From assembly GCF_009856415.1 (NCBI RefSeq), contig NZ_WMEZ01000001.1:434001-498000 (forward strand): a DNA stretch of 64,000 nt, in the 5' to 3' direction. The stretch's first letter is position 1. The number at the start of each line of letters is the position of its first letter. The stretch is from Halobacillus litoralis. GTDB lineage: Bacteria > Bacillota > Bacilli > Bacillales > Halobacillaceae. Both the position numbers and the translations under genes were made by a program. Shown here piece after piece: positions 16,782 to 25,546 of the stretch. The notes under the pieces were generated by a model, which made no database searches, was not told the origin of the DNA, and saw only the letters and a list, made by a program, of their open reading frames with translations.

Positions 16782-18473
16782 TTATATCTCATCTAGCACA
16801 TCATTCAACTGCACACGCTGCTCTTCCATCTCTTCGAGCGCATGATTGATATTCCGCTCATGAAGTTGCAAAATCAGCTGTCCATACGTGTCACCAGGTA
16901 CAGCCCATCGGCCGTTCAAGCGGGTCCACGTCGGGGCGATGCCGCGGGTGACGAGGTCGAAGCGCGGATCGACTTTTTCAAATCCTGCTGGGATCGGATC
17001 TTTTGATGCGTAGGCGTAAAGGTGCTGGATGTGGGCGTGCACGCCTTCTTCTGGTGTGTCAAAAGAAGCTCCTCGTACGCCGCCACCGGTCGCGCCGATG
17101 CCTGCGTAGTTGTTCTGATCCGCTCTCACATCTCCGGTGAAGCGGAAGTAGTTGGTTTCATTAAGTGCCTGGGCGAAAGCGACATCGCCGCGGATGCCGT
17201 ATGCTTCTCCATATTTCAAATAGAAGCGTCCGAGGTCCGGAGCGTCCGGGTTGACGGTTTTGGCGTAAGCGTTGAGCTGGCAGGCTGTTAAATACATATC
17301 TCCGAGTATCTTGTAACCGCCGTCGTCGACGGGTGGTTCCGGCTCTGGCTCCGGTTCTGGCTCTGGCTCGCTCGGTGGTGTCGACCCGCCGCCGATGATG
17401 AAGGCACCGGTGATGCCGATGGCTTCTAGGCGTTCGACTTGAGCCTCGGCGTTTTCCCTGTCCGAGTACGCTCCTGTCTGGACGCGATAATAGGTCACAC
17501 CGTCGATCTCCGCCTGGACAATGAAGCCGTCGATGCCTTCCTGGGCAAGGAATGCGATTCTTTGTTCAGCATTCTCGCGGCTTCGGAAGGATCCGGCGAT
17601 GACGCGGAACAAGCCGTCTCCAGGTTCTTCCGGTTCTGGTTCTGGAGGAGCAGGGGCATCTTCACCGCGAATGATGAAGGCATCTGTAATTCCGATGCGC
17701 TTCAGACGCTCCACCTGTTCTTTCGCGTTTTCTTCATTAGAAAAAGCGCCTGTTTGCACACGGTAGTACGTCGTGCCTGAAATCGTCGTTGGTACGACAA
17801 AGCCAGGGAACCCTTGGCCGGCGAGCGACTCGATGCGCTGTTCGGCATTCTCTCTGTTGCGGAAGGATCCTGCGATGACCCTGTACAAAGTGTCATTCCC
17901 AGGTGGTGTCGGGGCAGGGGTTGGCATTTTCGGAAGGTTAAGAGCATCCGCGATGCCTTCTGCGATACCGCGGCTCACATCATTGATAAAAGCGGAATTT
18001 CTGAGAAGGGCGAGGTCGCCCGGGTTGTCGACGAACAGCACTTCGACGAGCAGGGAACTCATATCCGTTTCTCTTGTGACAAAAAGGTTGGCCCTTTTTT
18101 TTCCACGGTCGCGCACATTGTATCCTCTGATCGCACGATATGTGGTATCGTGGATGATATTTTGATACGTGCGCGTATTCGGGTTCAACGGACCGTTATA
18201 AATATACGTTTCGAAGCCGCTTCCTCCAGCGGCATTGTTGTGGATCGATAGGAAAAAGTCGGCGTTTTCCCGGTTGGCAAGACTTGTACGAGCACCAAGG
18301 GATAACGTAACGTCTGTCGTTCGGGTCATGAGAATTCTCACTTGGTAATTTTGTGAAAGGATGCGTTGGACATTCATAGCAATCGACAAATTGAAGGTCT
18401 TCTCCTGGTATCCGCGATAAGTCGCGCCCGGATCAGACCCTCCGTGACCAGCATCTATGACAACAGTTTTCAT
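16782..18473 (-). CDS. CwlC-like N-acetylmuramoyl-L-alanine amidase with two SPOR domains and a glucosaminidase domain
   Basis: 563 residues. Residues 1-180: Amidase_3 with zinc ligands H10, E24, H78 and catalytic E144 (VEVLFVDN). Residues 195-268 and 286-361: two SPOR domains (YRVIAGSF.....AEQRI, YYRVQTGA). Residues 366-380: Pro-Glu linker. Residues 388-540: glucosaminidase-type domain (YGIRGDVAFAQALNET with the likely catalytic E439; NNYAGIG; W..P). There is no signal peptide. That, the amidase-SPOR order and a candidate sigma-K promoter point to a mother-cell lytic enzyme like B. subtilis CwlC, here fused to a second hydrolase able to cut glycan strands. Start follows AAAGGAG. Confidence 0.88.
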   Translation of the reverse strand: MKTVVIDAGHGGSDPGATYRGYQEKTFNLSIAMNVQRILSQNYQVRILMTRTTDVTLSLGARTSLANRENADFFLSIHNNAAGGSGFETYIYNGPLNPNTRTYQNIIHDTTYRAIRGYNVRDRGKKRANLFVTRETDMSSLLVEVLFVDNPGDLALLRNSAFINDVSRGIAEGIADALNLPKMPTPAPTPPGNDTLYRVIAGSFRNRENAEQRIESLAGQGFPGFVVPTTISGTTYYRVQTGAFSNEENAKEQVERLKRIGITDAFIIRGEDAPAPPEPEPEEPGDGLFRVIAGSFRSRENAEQRIAFLAQEGIDGFIVQAEIDGVTYYRVQTGAYSDRENAEAQVERLEAIGITGAFIIGGGSTPPSEPEPEPEPEPEPPVDDGGYKILGDMYLTACQLNAYAKTVNPDAPDLGRFYLKYGEAYGIRGDVAFAQALNETNYFRFTGDVRADQNNYAGIGATGGGVRGASFDTPEEGVHAHIQHLYAYASKDPIPAGFEKVDPRFDLVTRGIAPTWTRLNGRWAVPGDTYGQLILQLHERNINHALEEMEEQRVQLNDVLDEI

Positions 18474-18503
18474 AGTAGTCAGTCTCCTTTCTAGACTTCC
18501 CAG

Positions 18504-18531
18504 TATTATATGAATATACCAGACTAAAGGT
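18504..18531 (-). promoter_or_regulatory. Candidate sigma-K promoter of the amidase gene
   Basis: On the minus strand ACC (18531-18529), 16 bases, then CATATAATA (18512-18504). This matches the sigma-K pattern AC-N16/17-CATANNNTA, and lies about 30 bases upstream of the start codon. Confidence 0.6.
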
Positions 18532-18681
18532 ATAGTCAGATATAAGGTGAACGAAGCATTTTTTTCTTTGATATAAAACTTTGGTCCCGTATGAACCCTA
18601 TCCGATTGTCCTTTTCATTTATTAATGGAAGAAAAAATCATGTATAATAGATTCAGATAAAGAAAAGCAGGAGGGGGACAT

Positions 18682-19896
18682 ATGGATCCACTGGATATCT
18701 TAGGCAACTTACATAAAATCAGACCGGTCTTCCAGCCGATCGTCAGCGCGATCAATCAAGACGTCATCGGCCACGAAGTTCTGGCGCGATACGAAGAGGA
18801 TGGGAAATGGCATAGTTTGGGTCCCTTTTTCCTCGACCCCGACGTTCCGGAAGAATTCAAAGTCGAAGTCGATCAGCATGTACTAAGGCTTGCGGTCGAA
18901 CAAATCTTAGAAAAAGGGACCGACGGGCTGTTGTTCATCAACCGTAATGCGAAGCAGCTGATGATCAATGACGGGGATGACCTGTTGCAATCGCTGCTTG
19001 ATTATGAACAAAAAGGGTTGGACATGGGTCGGGTCGTCATCGAAGTCACGGAGCATGATTTTGATGAAGAATTCGAGACGTTGAACCATCTGCTTCTCTA
19101 TTATAAAACATATGGCATCCAAATTGCTGTCGACCACGTCGGAGCGAAAAGCTCGAACATCGACCGCATCCGCCAGCTGGAGCCACATATCCTGAAAATC
19201 GATTCGAGGATCATCCGCCAGCAGAACGGCGACACATTCCATGACATCATGTTCTCGATGTCGATGCTCGCTCACCGGATCGGTGCGGCGCTCCTTTTTG
19301 AAAACATAGAAGATGATTATCAGCTCTATTTCGCATGGAAACACGGCAGCCGCTACTACCAGGGATTCTATCTCGGGTATCCCGCCTTCCAACCGGTCGA
19401 CCGCGAGTCACTGGCTCTGAATATCGGGGAGAAGATGTCCGGCTACGTCCAACGGGAAAAGAGCCTGTTGCAGCAACGTCATGATTTTATCAATGCGTGG
19501 GAGAAAAAGGTGAAGGATCTCTTGCCGAAGTGGGAAGGTCCGAAGAAGGCGGATGTTTTCATTGAAGGGGTGACGAAGGAATTCAATGAGGAGAGCTTCC
19601 GGATGTTCGTTTGTCATATGGACGGGCAGCAAGTGTCCTCCAACTTCAGAAAAAAGACAGACGTTTGGGAACTGGAGCCGCACAAGCGTGGATCGAACTG
19701 GGCGTTCCGTCCGTACTTCTTAGAGAACGTGATGCAGATGAAAGCGCTCAATACGGGTTTGCTTTCCGGCCTTTATTCGGATATCGAAACAAAGGAAATG
19801 GTGAGGACCTTCAGCTTTCCGTTGACGGATCAACACTTCCTTTTCATTGATTTGAGGTATGCGTATATCTATGAGCACGAGTGTCTGCTCGCCTGA
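18682..19896 (+). CDS. ykuI: EAL-domain protein, YkuI-like
   Basis: 404 residues, start behind GGAGGGGG. Residues 1-245: EAL domain (FQPIVS, EVLAR for EAL, FINRNAKQ, VIEVTEHD, ILKIDSRII, QGFYLGYP). The canonical DDFG metal motif reads DHVGAKSSN. The C-terminal 150 residues match the PAS-like domain of YkuI. B. subtilis YkuI (about 407 residues) binds cyclic di-GMP but was found to lack clear phosphodiesterase activity, so this protein is more likely a sensor than an enzyme. Monocistronic. Confidence 0.87.
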   Translation: MDPLDILGNLHKIRPVFQPIVSAINQDVIGHEVLARYEEDGKWHSLGPFFLDPDVPEEFKVEVDQHVLRLAVEQILEKGTDGLLFINRNAKQLMINDGDDLLQSLLDYEQKGLDMGRVVIEVTEHDFDEEFETLNHLLLYYKTYGIQIAVDHVGAKSSNIDRIRQLEPHILKIDSRIIRQQNGDTFHDIMFSMSMLAHRIGAALLFENIEDDYQLYFAWKHGSRYYQGFYLGYPAFQPVDRESLALNIGEKMSGYVQREKSLLQQRHDFINAWEKKVKDLLPKWEGPKKADVFIEGVTKEFNEESFRMFVCHMDGQQVSSNFRKKTDVWELEPHKRGSNWAFRPYFLENVMQMKALNTGLLSGLYSDIETKEMVRTFSFPLTDQHFLFIDLRYAYIYEHECLLA

Positions 19897-20016
19897 TGCA
19901 AACGGGGGTCCCAATCATGATGACAACCACGCCGTTTGATACGTTCCTGTAGAGAGCAGTTTCCTTGAGCCTCCTTACGGGATCGTGTCAAATCTCGAGG
20001 AACAGGACGTGGAACC

Positions 20017-20278
20017 ATGAAAAAAAAGAACCGATGATGACCGCCATCACAGGGAGCGCATCATACGGAAGCACCTGGACTTCTTGCTGAATGTGAGACA
20101 GTATGTAGGAAATGACCCCACGCACCCGTGGCTGAAACACCCAGGATAATTCGCGAAAGCGCACTGGAAAGGGTCGTTTCGTTATGAAAAGAAACATAAA
20201 ATCAAAAGCGCACCGGAAAAGTCGCGGTTGGCGATGATGTTTATCGAGATGGAACATTATGATGAGGACTGGTGCTGA
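20017..20278 (+). pseudogene. Degraded small gene
   Basis: ATG 20017 starts MKKKNR and stops; in the adjacent frame (from about 20042) protein-like sequence follows (RIIRKHLDFLLNVRQYVGND, THPWLKHPG), then an in-frame stop at 20129 and further coding-like sequence (FAKAHWKGSFRYEKKHKIKS, MMFIEMEHYDEDWC) to a TGA at 20276. One frameshift and one nonsense change would restore a protein of about 85 residues. The family is not recognised. Confidence 0.5.
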
Positions 20279-20293
20279 AAGAGGGGGAGCGGG

Positions 20294-20764
20294 TTGAACC
20301 TTTTTATAAAGGAAATGACCAAAGAATATGCGGCCGAATCTCTTCGGTGGATGTACGAGCCGCCTTATGATTTTTACAATGTGGAACTGTCTGAAGAGAC
20401 GCTTGCCGAACGGTTGGACGGAAGTTATCATTCCGTGCTGGATGAGAAGGGAGCGCTCATCGGCTTCTTTTGCACGGGAGAGAGTGCGAAAGTCCCAGCC
20501 GGTGAAAAGGATGGCGTCTATGATGAAGCAGCTATCGACATGGGTCTCGGTATGCATCCTTCGCTTACGGGGCAGGGGAACGGGAATCTTTTTGGAAAAA
20601 CGGTCCTCGCCGAAATCGAGAAGGAACATGAAGGTATGCCGGTCCGACTTTCGGTAGCCACCTTCAATAAGCGGGCCATCCGTCTTTATGAGAACATGGG
20701 TTTTGACAAACGAGCTTCTTTTCAAACGGATGTGTGTCCTTTCATTACGATGATGAAAGAATAA
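20294..20764 (+). CDS. GNAT-family N-acetyltransferase
   Basis: 156 residues. GLGMHPSLTGQGNGNLFGKTVL is the acetyl-CoA binding motif A (V.P..rGqG.G), and VATFNKRAIRLYENMGFDKRASF is motif B (N..A..lYe..GF). Substrate unknown. The start is a TTG (20294) 3-8 bases behind GAGGGGGAG; the next ATG (20318) lacks a site. Followed by a terminator. Confidence 0.85.
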   Translation: MNLFIKEMTKEYAAESLRWMYEPPYDFYNVELSEETLAERLDGSYHSVLDEKGALIGFFCTGESAKVPAGEKDGVYDEAAIDMGLGMHPSLTGQGNGNLFGKTVLAEIEKEHEGMPVRLSVATFNKRAIRLYENMGFDKRASFQTDVCPFITMMKE

Positions 20765-20770
20765 TGTAAA

Positions 20771-20800
20771 GTCCGGGACGGTTGTTCCGGGCTTTTTTCG
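20771..20800 (+). terminator. Terminator of the GNAT gene
   Basis: GTCCGGGAC and GTTCCGGGC pair (two G-U) around GGTT, followed by TTTTTTC. Confidence 0.8.
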
Positions 20801-20918
20801 TACTCTAGTACTCTAATAGTCTAAAACATTAAAATTGCCAGACATCTTTCTACTGGGTATAATGATGAATATAAAGAGATAGGTATTATGGATTATGATA
20901 CGGGAGAGGGCTGGTAGA

Positions 20919-21830
20919 GTGTTACATAGTATAAAAAACGTTGACGTGAGGAAAGACTTAATGTTCGAGGCAGCTGAAAGGAATCTGGCCATGATTCAAT
21001 TCGGGACCGATCGGAGAGTCTCTTATGTGAATGACATCTTCTCGTCCACGATGCAGTTCAGATCGACGGATGACATGATCGGCTTGCATCATCAGAACTT
21101 TTGTTTCGATGATTTTGCTAGAAGCAGGGATTATGATACGTTCTGGAATGACCTGCTTAGCGGTCGCAGCTATCAGGATAAAATCGAACGCAAGGATGCG
21201 AAAGGCAATCGTGTCTGGCTTGAAGCGACTTACATGCCTGTCTACGATGGCGCTGAAATCGTCGGTGTCATGAAAGTCGCGACAGATATTACGAAGCGTC
21301 AAAGTGAAATCACTGAAGTGGTGGAAAGTTTGAAGGAGATGTCCTTTACTTTAAATACGAGGGCCGAAGATGGGGTCCGCCAACACGAAGAACTGAATGA
21401 CAAAATCAATGAAATCGCTATCAAATCCAAAGGAAACACGGATATTCTCATAGATTTACGAAAACAGACCGAAGACATCCAGGGGGTCGTGAAGACGATC
21501 CGGGATATTGCCGCCCAGACGAACCTTCTATCCTTGAATGCAGCCATTGAAGCAGCAAGGGCAGGAGAACATGGCCGCGGTTTCGATGTCGTCGCAAAAG
21601 AAGTTCGCAAGCTTTCGACGAAGGTGGAAGAATCCATCGGTGAGGTCCGTGAAAACATCGATAATATCACAAAAGAGATTTCCAATATCACATCAGGAAC
21701 CGAGCAGATCAGAAAAGATGTGGAAAGCGGCCAAGTACAGATCAACGAAGCTTCTGCGGGCTACAAGGAAATCGTAGGGGCGGCGGAATCGTTAAAGAAA
21801 GAGGCGGAGGCCTTGTCCGGGATCATTTGA
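20919..21830 (+). CDS. Cytosolic PAS-domain chemoreceptor-type protein
   Basis: 303 residues from the GTG at 20919 (GGGAGAGGG 8 bases upstream; an ATG 24 bases earlier lacks a site). Residues 20-135: PAS domain ([44 protein letters not shown]). Then a short methyl-accepting signalling domain whose hairpin tip reads [30 protein letters not shown], the CheA/CheW contact. No membrane helix, so it senses inside the cell; the PAS domain may bind haem or flavin. The signalling helices are shorter than in transmembrane MCPs. Confidence 0.87.
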   Translation: MLHSIKNVDVRKDLMFEAAERNLAMIQFGTDRRVSYVNDIFSSTMQFRSTDDMIGLHHQNFCFDDFARSRDYDTFWNDLLSGRSYQDKIERKDAKGNRVWLEATYMPVYDGAEIVGVMKVATDITKRQSEITEVVESLKEMSFTLNTRAEDGVRQHEELNDKINEIAIKSKGNTDILIDLRKQTEDIQGVVKTIRDIAAQTNLLSLNAAIEAARAGEHGRGFDVVAKEVRKLSTKVEESIGEVRENIDNITKEISNITSGTEQIRKDVESGQVQINEASAGYKEIVGAAESLKKEAEALSGII

Positions 21831-21949
21831 ACATTGGAAAGTTTCGAATGTAGGAGGAGGGGTATTTTTACCGTAGGGTAAATATATCCGGGTCTAAATG
21901 ACCAGAAGAAGGATGTTTACTCGTAACCCTTCGGAAAGGTCGTCATTCT

Positions 21950-22765
21950 ATGAAATCGAATTATTTAAGGTGGATGCTCGTCATCTATATCGTTCTCGGG
22001 GTCCTCATGGGCATCGGATTTTCTCTTGTCCTCGACCAGTTCATCCCGATTCCAGCGCATCTGTTTTCTTTCTTTATGATCGCTTCGGTCTTTGCGGGGT
22101 CGCTGTTAGGGTTGATCAACTATTTGGTTTATTTTCACTTTACAAAAGTGTTCATCCTTCACGTGAATCAAGTATTGAATTCCGTTCGAAACGGGGACTT
22201 GTCAGCAAGGACACAGTTTCGTTCCGGCGGCATCATAGGAGAATTGAACCGGAACATCAACAAGACGCTGGTCAATCTGGAGCGCTCCCAGAACACCATC
22301 CTCCATGATGATCTGACACGGATCCCGAACAGGCAGGCTTTACAGCAGCGCTTCCTCAATGGGGAGGAGAGCGGTCCTTGTGCCCTGTTGTTCATTGATG
22401 TGAATGAATTCAAAAAGATCAATGATACATACGGACATGTGCTGGGGGATGAGATGCTCATATCCATCGCAGCCGTTTTGCAAGAAGCGGTGAAAGGGAG
22501 CGCGGAAGTGTACAGGCTGAGCGGCGATGAATTTGTCATCCTACAAAAAATGGAGGGCTGGGGAAGGGCGAATGAATTGTGTGCCTGCATTCATCACGCT
22601 TTCCAGGAACCGTTCCATCTGGACGGACACCACATCCCTGTCAGCATCAGCATCGGCGTCTGTGAGTTCGAGTTTGGGCATAAGGACTTTGTCAGCATTT
22701 TGGATGAAGCGGACCAGGAGATGTATAAAGCGAAGAACAGGCGTAAAGTACGGCTGCAAACGTAA
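21950..22765 (+). CDS. Membrane GGDEF-domain diguanylate cyclase
   Basis: 271 residues. Two N-terminal helices (LVIYIVLGVLMGIGFSLVL and FSFFMIASVFAGSLLGLINY), a HAMP-like linker (to about 115), then a GGDEF domain: HDDLTRIPNRQAL, LLFIDVNEFKKINDTYGH, RLSGDEFVIL. The signature is SGDEF, a variant known in active cyclases. No RxxD inhibitory site is seen five residues before it. Makes cyclic di-GMP; neighbours include an EAL protein and a PAS chemoreceptor. Confidence 0.88.
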   Translation: MKSNYLRWMLVIYIVLGVLMGIGFSLVLDQFIPIPAHLFSFFMIASVFAGSLLGLINYLVYFHFTKVFILHVNQVLNSVRNGDLSARTQFRSGGIIGELNRNINKTLVNLERSQNTILHDDLTRIPNRQALQQRFLNGEESGPCALLFIDVNEFKKINDTYGHVLGDEMLISIAAVLQEAVKGSAEVYRLSGDEFVILQKMEGWGRANELCACIHHAFQEPFHLDGHHIPVSISIGVCEFEFGHKDFVSILDEADQEMYKAKNRRKVRLQT

Positions 22766-22797
22766 GTGGGTGAAACCACTCTTAAGAGGATAAAAGG

Positions 22798-22836
22798 AAG
22801 CCGCTTGGACCAGGTAGGTCCGAGCGGCTTTAAGGT
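22798..22836. terminator. Bidirectional terminator
   Basis: AAGCCGCTTGGACC (22798-22811) and GGTCCGAGCGGCTT (22817-22830) form a near-perfect stem with TTTT sequence after it, between the convergent GGDEF and lipoprotein genes. Confidence 0.8.
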
Positions 22837-22870
22837 TTTTTATCACAGTGAGATCGTCGCTCCGATCGAT

Positions 22871-23569
22871 TTATTTTACGATGAAATTCAAGTCTCCAAC
22901 GCCCATTTCCGCATCGATATGAATTTGGTTTTTACTGGAATTATACGCTTCGTTCTCCCACGAATCTCCCGTTTTCGTGAGGCCCTCCGTACTGATATCC
23001 CCGATGCCTTTCTCTGCTGTGATTTTTACACCCGTTTCTTTAGGGAGATACACGGTACTTTCCCCAACGCCTGTTTCGATTTTTGCATCAAAGCTTTCTT
23101 CATAATCGCCGGATAGATCGACGGTCAATTCACCAACTCCAGCCTCGATGGAAAGGTTCTGCAATTTCGCTACGGTCAGGTCCAGGGTGGACTCCGCTGC
23201 CCCCGTTTGGATGGAAAGATCCACAGGGACACTTTTACTTATGAGAACGTCCCACTCGCTCTTTTGATTGTTGATGAATTTCCTTTTGTGTTTCGTTTGG
23301 GATAGCCTGATGGTGCCGTCTTGATAAGAAAGCTCTGGAGTCAAATGGTTTTCAGGATAAATGAACGAACCTTCCAGCCAGTCTTCCGATCCTGTACCTA
23401 ATGAAAGTTCTCCGACACCCATATCGATTTCCACTTTCAGTTTTTCTGCTTTGTCCTGTTGGACCCGCTGCGTCTCTTCCACCTGTTCCCCAGCATGAAC
23501 GAAGGAACATCCGGCCAGGGTCATCAAAGCACTAGCGCCAACCAAGGTTTTGTATAGTTTCTTCATCAT
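22871..23569 (-). CDS. Lipoprotein with DUF4097-like repeats
   Basis: Signal peptide with lipobox LAGC, about 232 residues. The mature part is a beta-helix-like set of short repeats in which G(V/I)GE/GD(L/I/S)  recurs (MGVGELSL, AGVGELTV, TGVGESTV, KGIGDIST, MGVGDLNF), as in the DUF4097/toastrack family of envelope-stress-associated proteins. Monocistronic; AGGAG precedes the start. Function unknown. Confidence 0.75.
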   Translation of the reverse strand: MMKKLYKTLVGASALMTLAGCSFVHAGEQVEETQRVQQDKAEKLKVEIDMGVGELSLGTGSEDWLEGSFIYPENHLTPELSYQDGTIRLSQTKHKRKFINNQKSEWDVLISKSVPVDLSIQTGAAESTLDLTVAKLQNLSIEAGVGELTVDLSGDYEESFDAKIETGVGESTVYLPKETGVKITAEKGIGDISTEGLTKTGDSWENEAYNSSKNQIHIDAEMGVGDLNFIVK

Positions 23570-23742
23570 CACCGCTCCTTTTTTTGCATCTAAAACCAGT
23601 ATAGAATTCTTCCGCGTATTTGCTCAGCGACTGTGGGTGTATCTTTCATAGGTCTCGAGATATATTTTTATTCCATAAGTTCTCGGAAGGGCGTTCTACT
23701 CTTTTGAATAGGGAATAGATTGGAAAAGAAGGAGGAGATGTT

Positions 23743-24129
23743 GTGAAAGTCGTTGCCTTAAAAGATGTGATTGGGACGAGTCAGGATGTCGATGGAGGGA
23801 CGTGGAACAGCCGCCGTCTCATCGTCAAAAAGGACGGGATGGGCTATTCGGTCCATGACACGATCATCCGCGCAGGTACGGAAACGCACATTTGGTACAA
23901 GCACCATTTGGAGTCGGTCTATTGTATCGAAGGCGAGGGCGAAGTCGTCACTCTCAAAGATCAAAAGACATGGCCGATCGAGCAGGGCGTCCTCTATGCG
24001 CTTGATGAACATGATGAGCATTTGTTGCGGGCGAAAACGGATATGCGGATGATCTGCGTGTTCAATCCACCGATCAGCGGGGATGAAGTTCATGATGAAG
24101 ACGGTGTGTATCCTGCCGATGAATCGTAA
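23743..24129 (+). CDS. ectC: L-ectoine synthase EctC, encoded alone
   Basis: Cupin enzyme that cyclises N-gamma-acetyl-diaminobutyrate to the compatible solute ectoine. 128 residues, full length. [46 protein letters not shown] and CVFNPP are diagnostic, and the iron ligands E57, Y85 and H93 known from characterised EctC fall at exactly these numbers. GTG start behind AGGAGGAG. Neither ectA nor ectB is beside it and a terminator follows, so it is a solitary gene, either a second copy or a lone ectC that may use imported or differently made precursor. Confidence 0.93.
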   Translation: MKVVALKDVIGTSQDVDGGTWNSRRLIVKKDGMGYSVHDTIIRAGTETHIWYKHHLESVYCIEGEGEVVTLKDQKTWPIEQGVLYALDEHDEHLLRAKTDMRMICVFNPPISGDEVHDEDGVYPADES

Positions 24130-24160
24130 CCTTTCCTAGTCCAGGAAGGGTTATTTTTTT
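24128..24160 (+). terminator. Terminator of ectC
   Basis: AACCTTTCCT and AGGAAGGGTT pair around AGTCC, followed by ATTTTTTT. The stem begins at the ectC stop. Confidence 0.85.
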
Positions 24161-24219
24161 CCATAAAAACGGAAAATTCTGTTACAATAGGACCGGTGGA
24201 GCGTAAAGGGAGGAAAAGG

Positions 24220-24468
24220 ATGTACAAGTTATGGGACAGAGTAAGTGTCACTTTTTTAGCCGCTGGATTTTTCGCCCTCATCCTACCACTGTTTACGGAT
24301 TTTCCTTTTCGATGGGAGCTGTTATGGATTTGCTCCGTGCCAGCCGTTGCGGTTATGAGAGTGAAAGACATTCAAAATGGAAAGAAAGTCGAACCGATTC
24401 TTGCTATTGTTTTTAGTGTATTTATTTTCGGGATCTCTCTATACAGTTTACTATGGATTAGTTTTTAG
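24220..24468 (+). CDS. Small membrane protein, first of a tandem pair
   Basis: 82 residues with three hydrophobic stretches and the central motif LFTDFPFRWE..W..SVPAVAVMRVKDIQNGKKVEPI. Start at 24220 behind GGGAGG; an earlier ATG lacks a site. Clear paralogue of the next gene: FTD(F/L)PFR, the R-V-x-D helix end, GKKVEP and the tail ISLYSLL/LSLYGLL coincide. The upstream 60 bases are also duplicated. No known family. Confidence 0.65.
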   Translation: MYKLWDRVSVTFLAAGFFALILPLFTDFPFRWELLWICSVPAVAVMRVKDIQNGKKVEPILAIVFSVFIFGISLYSLLWISF

Positions 24469-24561
24469 AAACGTTGTTGATCGGTCTACCCTAAAAAGGG
24501 CTACTTTTCCATAAAGTCGGAAAATCTGCTTCCATTAGACCGATGAATCCAAGGGAGGGGG

Positions 24562-24813
24562 ATGAATTTGAACAAGACTTGGAGATGGTTGGGACATATT
24601 CTCTTTGGAGCTGCCGTTCTCATTTTTCTTTTCATGCTGTTCACAGATCTCCCATTTCGGACCGAATGGGGATGGATTTTCCTGGCCCCTTCCGTCGTCA
24701 TTACGAGAGTTGGGGATATGTGTGAGACAGGAAAGAAAGTAGAGCCGCTGATCACGATTACTCTTTGTATCCTCATTTTTAGTCTCTCATTATACGGTTT
24801 ATTATTCATCTGA
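24562..24813 (+). CDS. Small membrane protein, second of a tandem pair
   Basis: About 80 residues; same topology and motifs as its upstream neighbour (FTDLPFRTEWGW, RVGDMCETGKKVEPL, LSLYGLLFI). The ribosome site GGAGGGG is too near the ATG at 24562 and better spaced for a TTG at 24568, which also aligns with the neighbour's start. Confidence 0.65.
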   Translation: MNLNKTWRWLGHILFGAAVLIFLFMLFTDLPFRTEWGWIFLAPSVVITRVGDMCETGKKVEPLITITLCILIFSLSLYGLLFI

Positions 24814-24835
24814 CTACATATTGCGAGGGGTTCGT

Positions 24836-25294
24836 ATGGAAGAAGCTTTAAAAAATGAAAGCGTGGATCAAAAGAAAATTAGAAATAAAGCCCGTAAATC
24901 GGTTTGGCATCTATTCCTGATTATGGCCTTATGTATCGGGTTAGGGCAGATTTTTTTCGATGAAGTTCCAGGTCTCTTTTATTTGGGCGCCGTCGTGTTT
25001 TATGGATTTTTCCTTTATGAAACTTATATGAGCAGGAAAACCAACGAGGAATTGTGGCGGATTTGGGATGAACGCTGGAAAGACCGGCGCACCCTTTTCC
25101 AATTGCGTTCATCCATAACTAATTCTCTGGACATTTTGCTGCCGGCAATCCTGGGTGCTAACGCCTCATGGATCATGGGCGCCATTTTCTTAGTGGTTGG
25201 CCTTGCTACAGGGTTCCGGGACGGGAAGAAGAAATGGGAAGCGAAAGAGTACTATTATGAGGAATACATAGAAAAAAGGAGCATGGCGGCATGA
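24836..25294 (+). CDS. Hypothetical membrane protein
   Basis: 152 residues: a charged N-terminus (KKIRNKARKSVW), helices HLFLIMALCIGLGQIFF and LFYLGAVVFYGFFLYETYM, a Trp/Arg-rich loop (WRIWDERWKDRR) and a further pair of hydrophobic segments (DILLPAILGANASWIMGAIFLVVGLATGF). GAGGGG is 5 bases before the ATG at 24836. It overlaps the next gene by four bases. No recognised family. Confidence 0.6.
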   Translation: MEEALKNESVDQKKIRNKARKSVWHLFLIMALCIGLGQIFFDEVPGLFYLGAVVFYGFFLYETYMSRKTNEELWRIWDERWKDRRTLFQLRSSITNSLDILLPAILGANASWIMGAIFLVVGLATGFRDGKKKWEAKEYYYEEYIEKRSMAA

Positions 25295-25518
25295 AAGCAT
25301 TAAAGATTTTTAACGTTTTCTACGGTGCCGCTGCTCTCATCTGGCTGACGGTCAGTTTATTTTATGAAGGGTTCAATCCTTCTGTAAAAATCAATGCGGT
25401 GATCATTGGTGGTCTCTTTTTATTGCTTGGAATCGATGATTGGATGGATGGTCGAAAGAAGTATGCGGCTTATTATTTCTTTCTTGTCGTCGTTTCCATA
25501 ATAGCCGTGATGGTATAA
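25291..25518 (+). CDS. Small membrane protein coupled to the preceding gene
   Basis: 75 residues, about three membrane helices (FNVFYGAAALIWLTVSLFY, AVIIGGLFLLLGIDDWM, YAAYYFFLVVVSIIAVMV). ATGA overlap with the upstream gene implies coupled translation and joint action. A terminator follows at once. Confidence 0.65.
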   Translation: MKALKIFNVFYGAAALIWLTVSLFYEGFNPSVKINAVIIGGLFLLLGIDDWMDGRKKYAAYYFFLVVVSIIAVMV

Positions 25519-25546
25519 AAATAGAGCCATTGTGCTGGCTCTATTT
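25519..25546. terminator. Bidirectional terminator
   Basis: AAATAGAGCCA and TGGCTCTATTT are perfect 11-bp arms between convergent genes; the right arm overlaps the stop region of the minus-strand gene at 25541. Confidence 0.8.

Noticed and set aside
19988-20725. 245-codon minus-strand frame
   Set aside because: Covers the GNAT gene and the degraded gene on the other strand; composition (Phe/Arg/His-rich) is that of an antisense frame.
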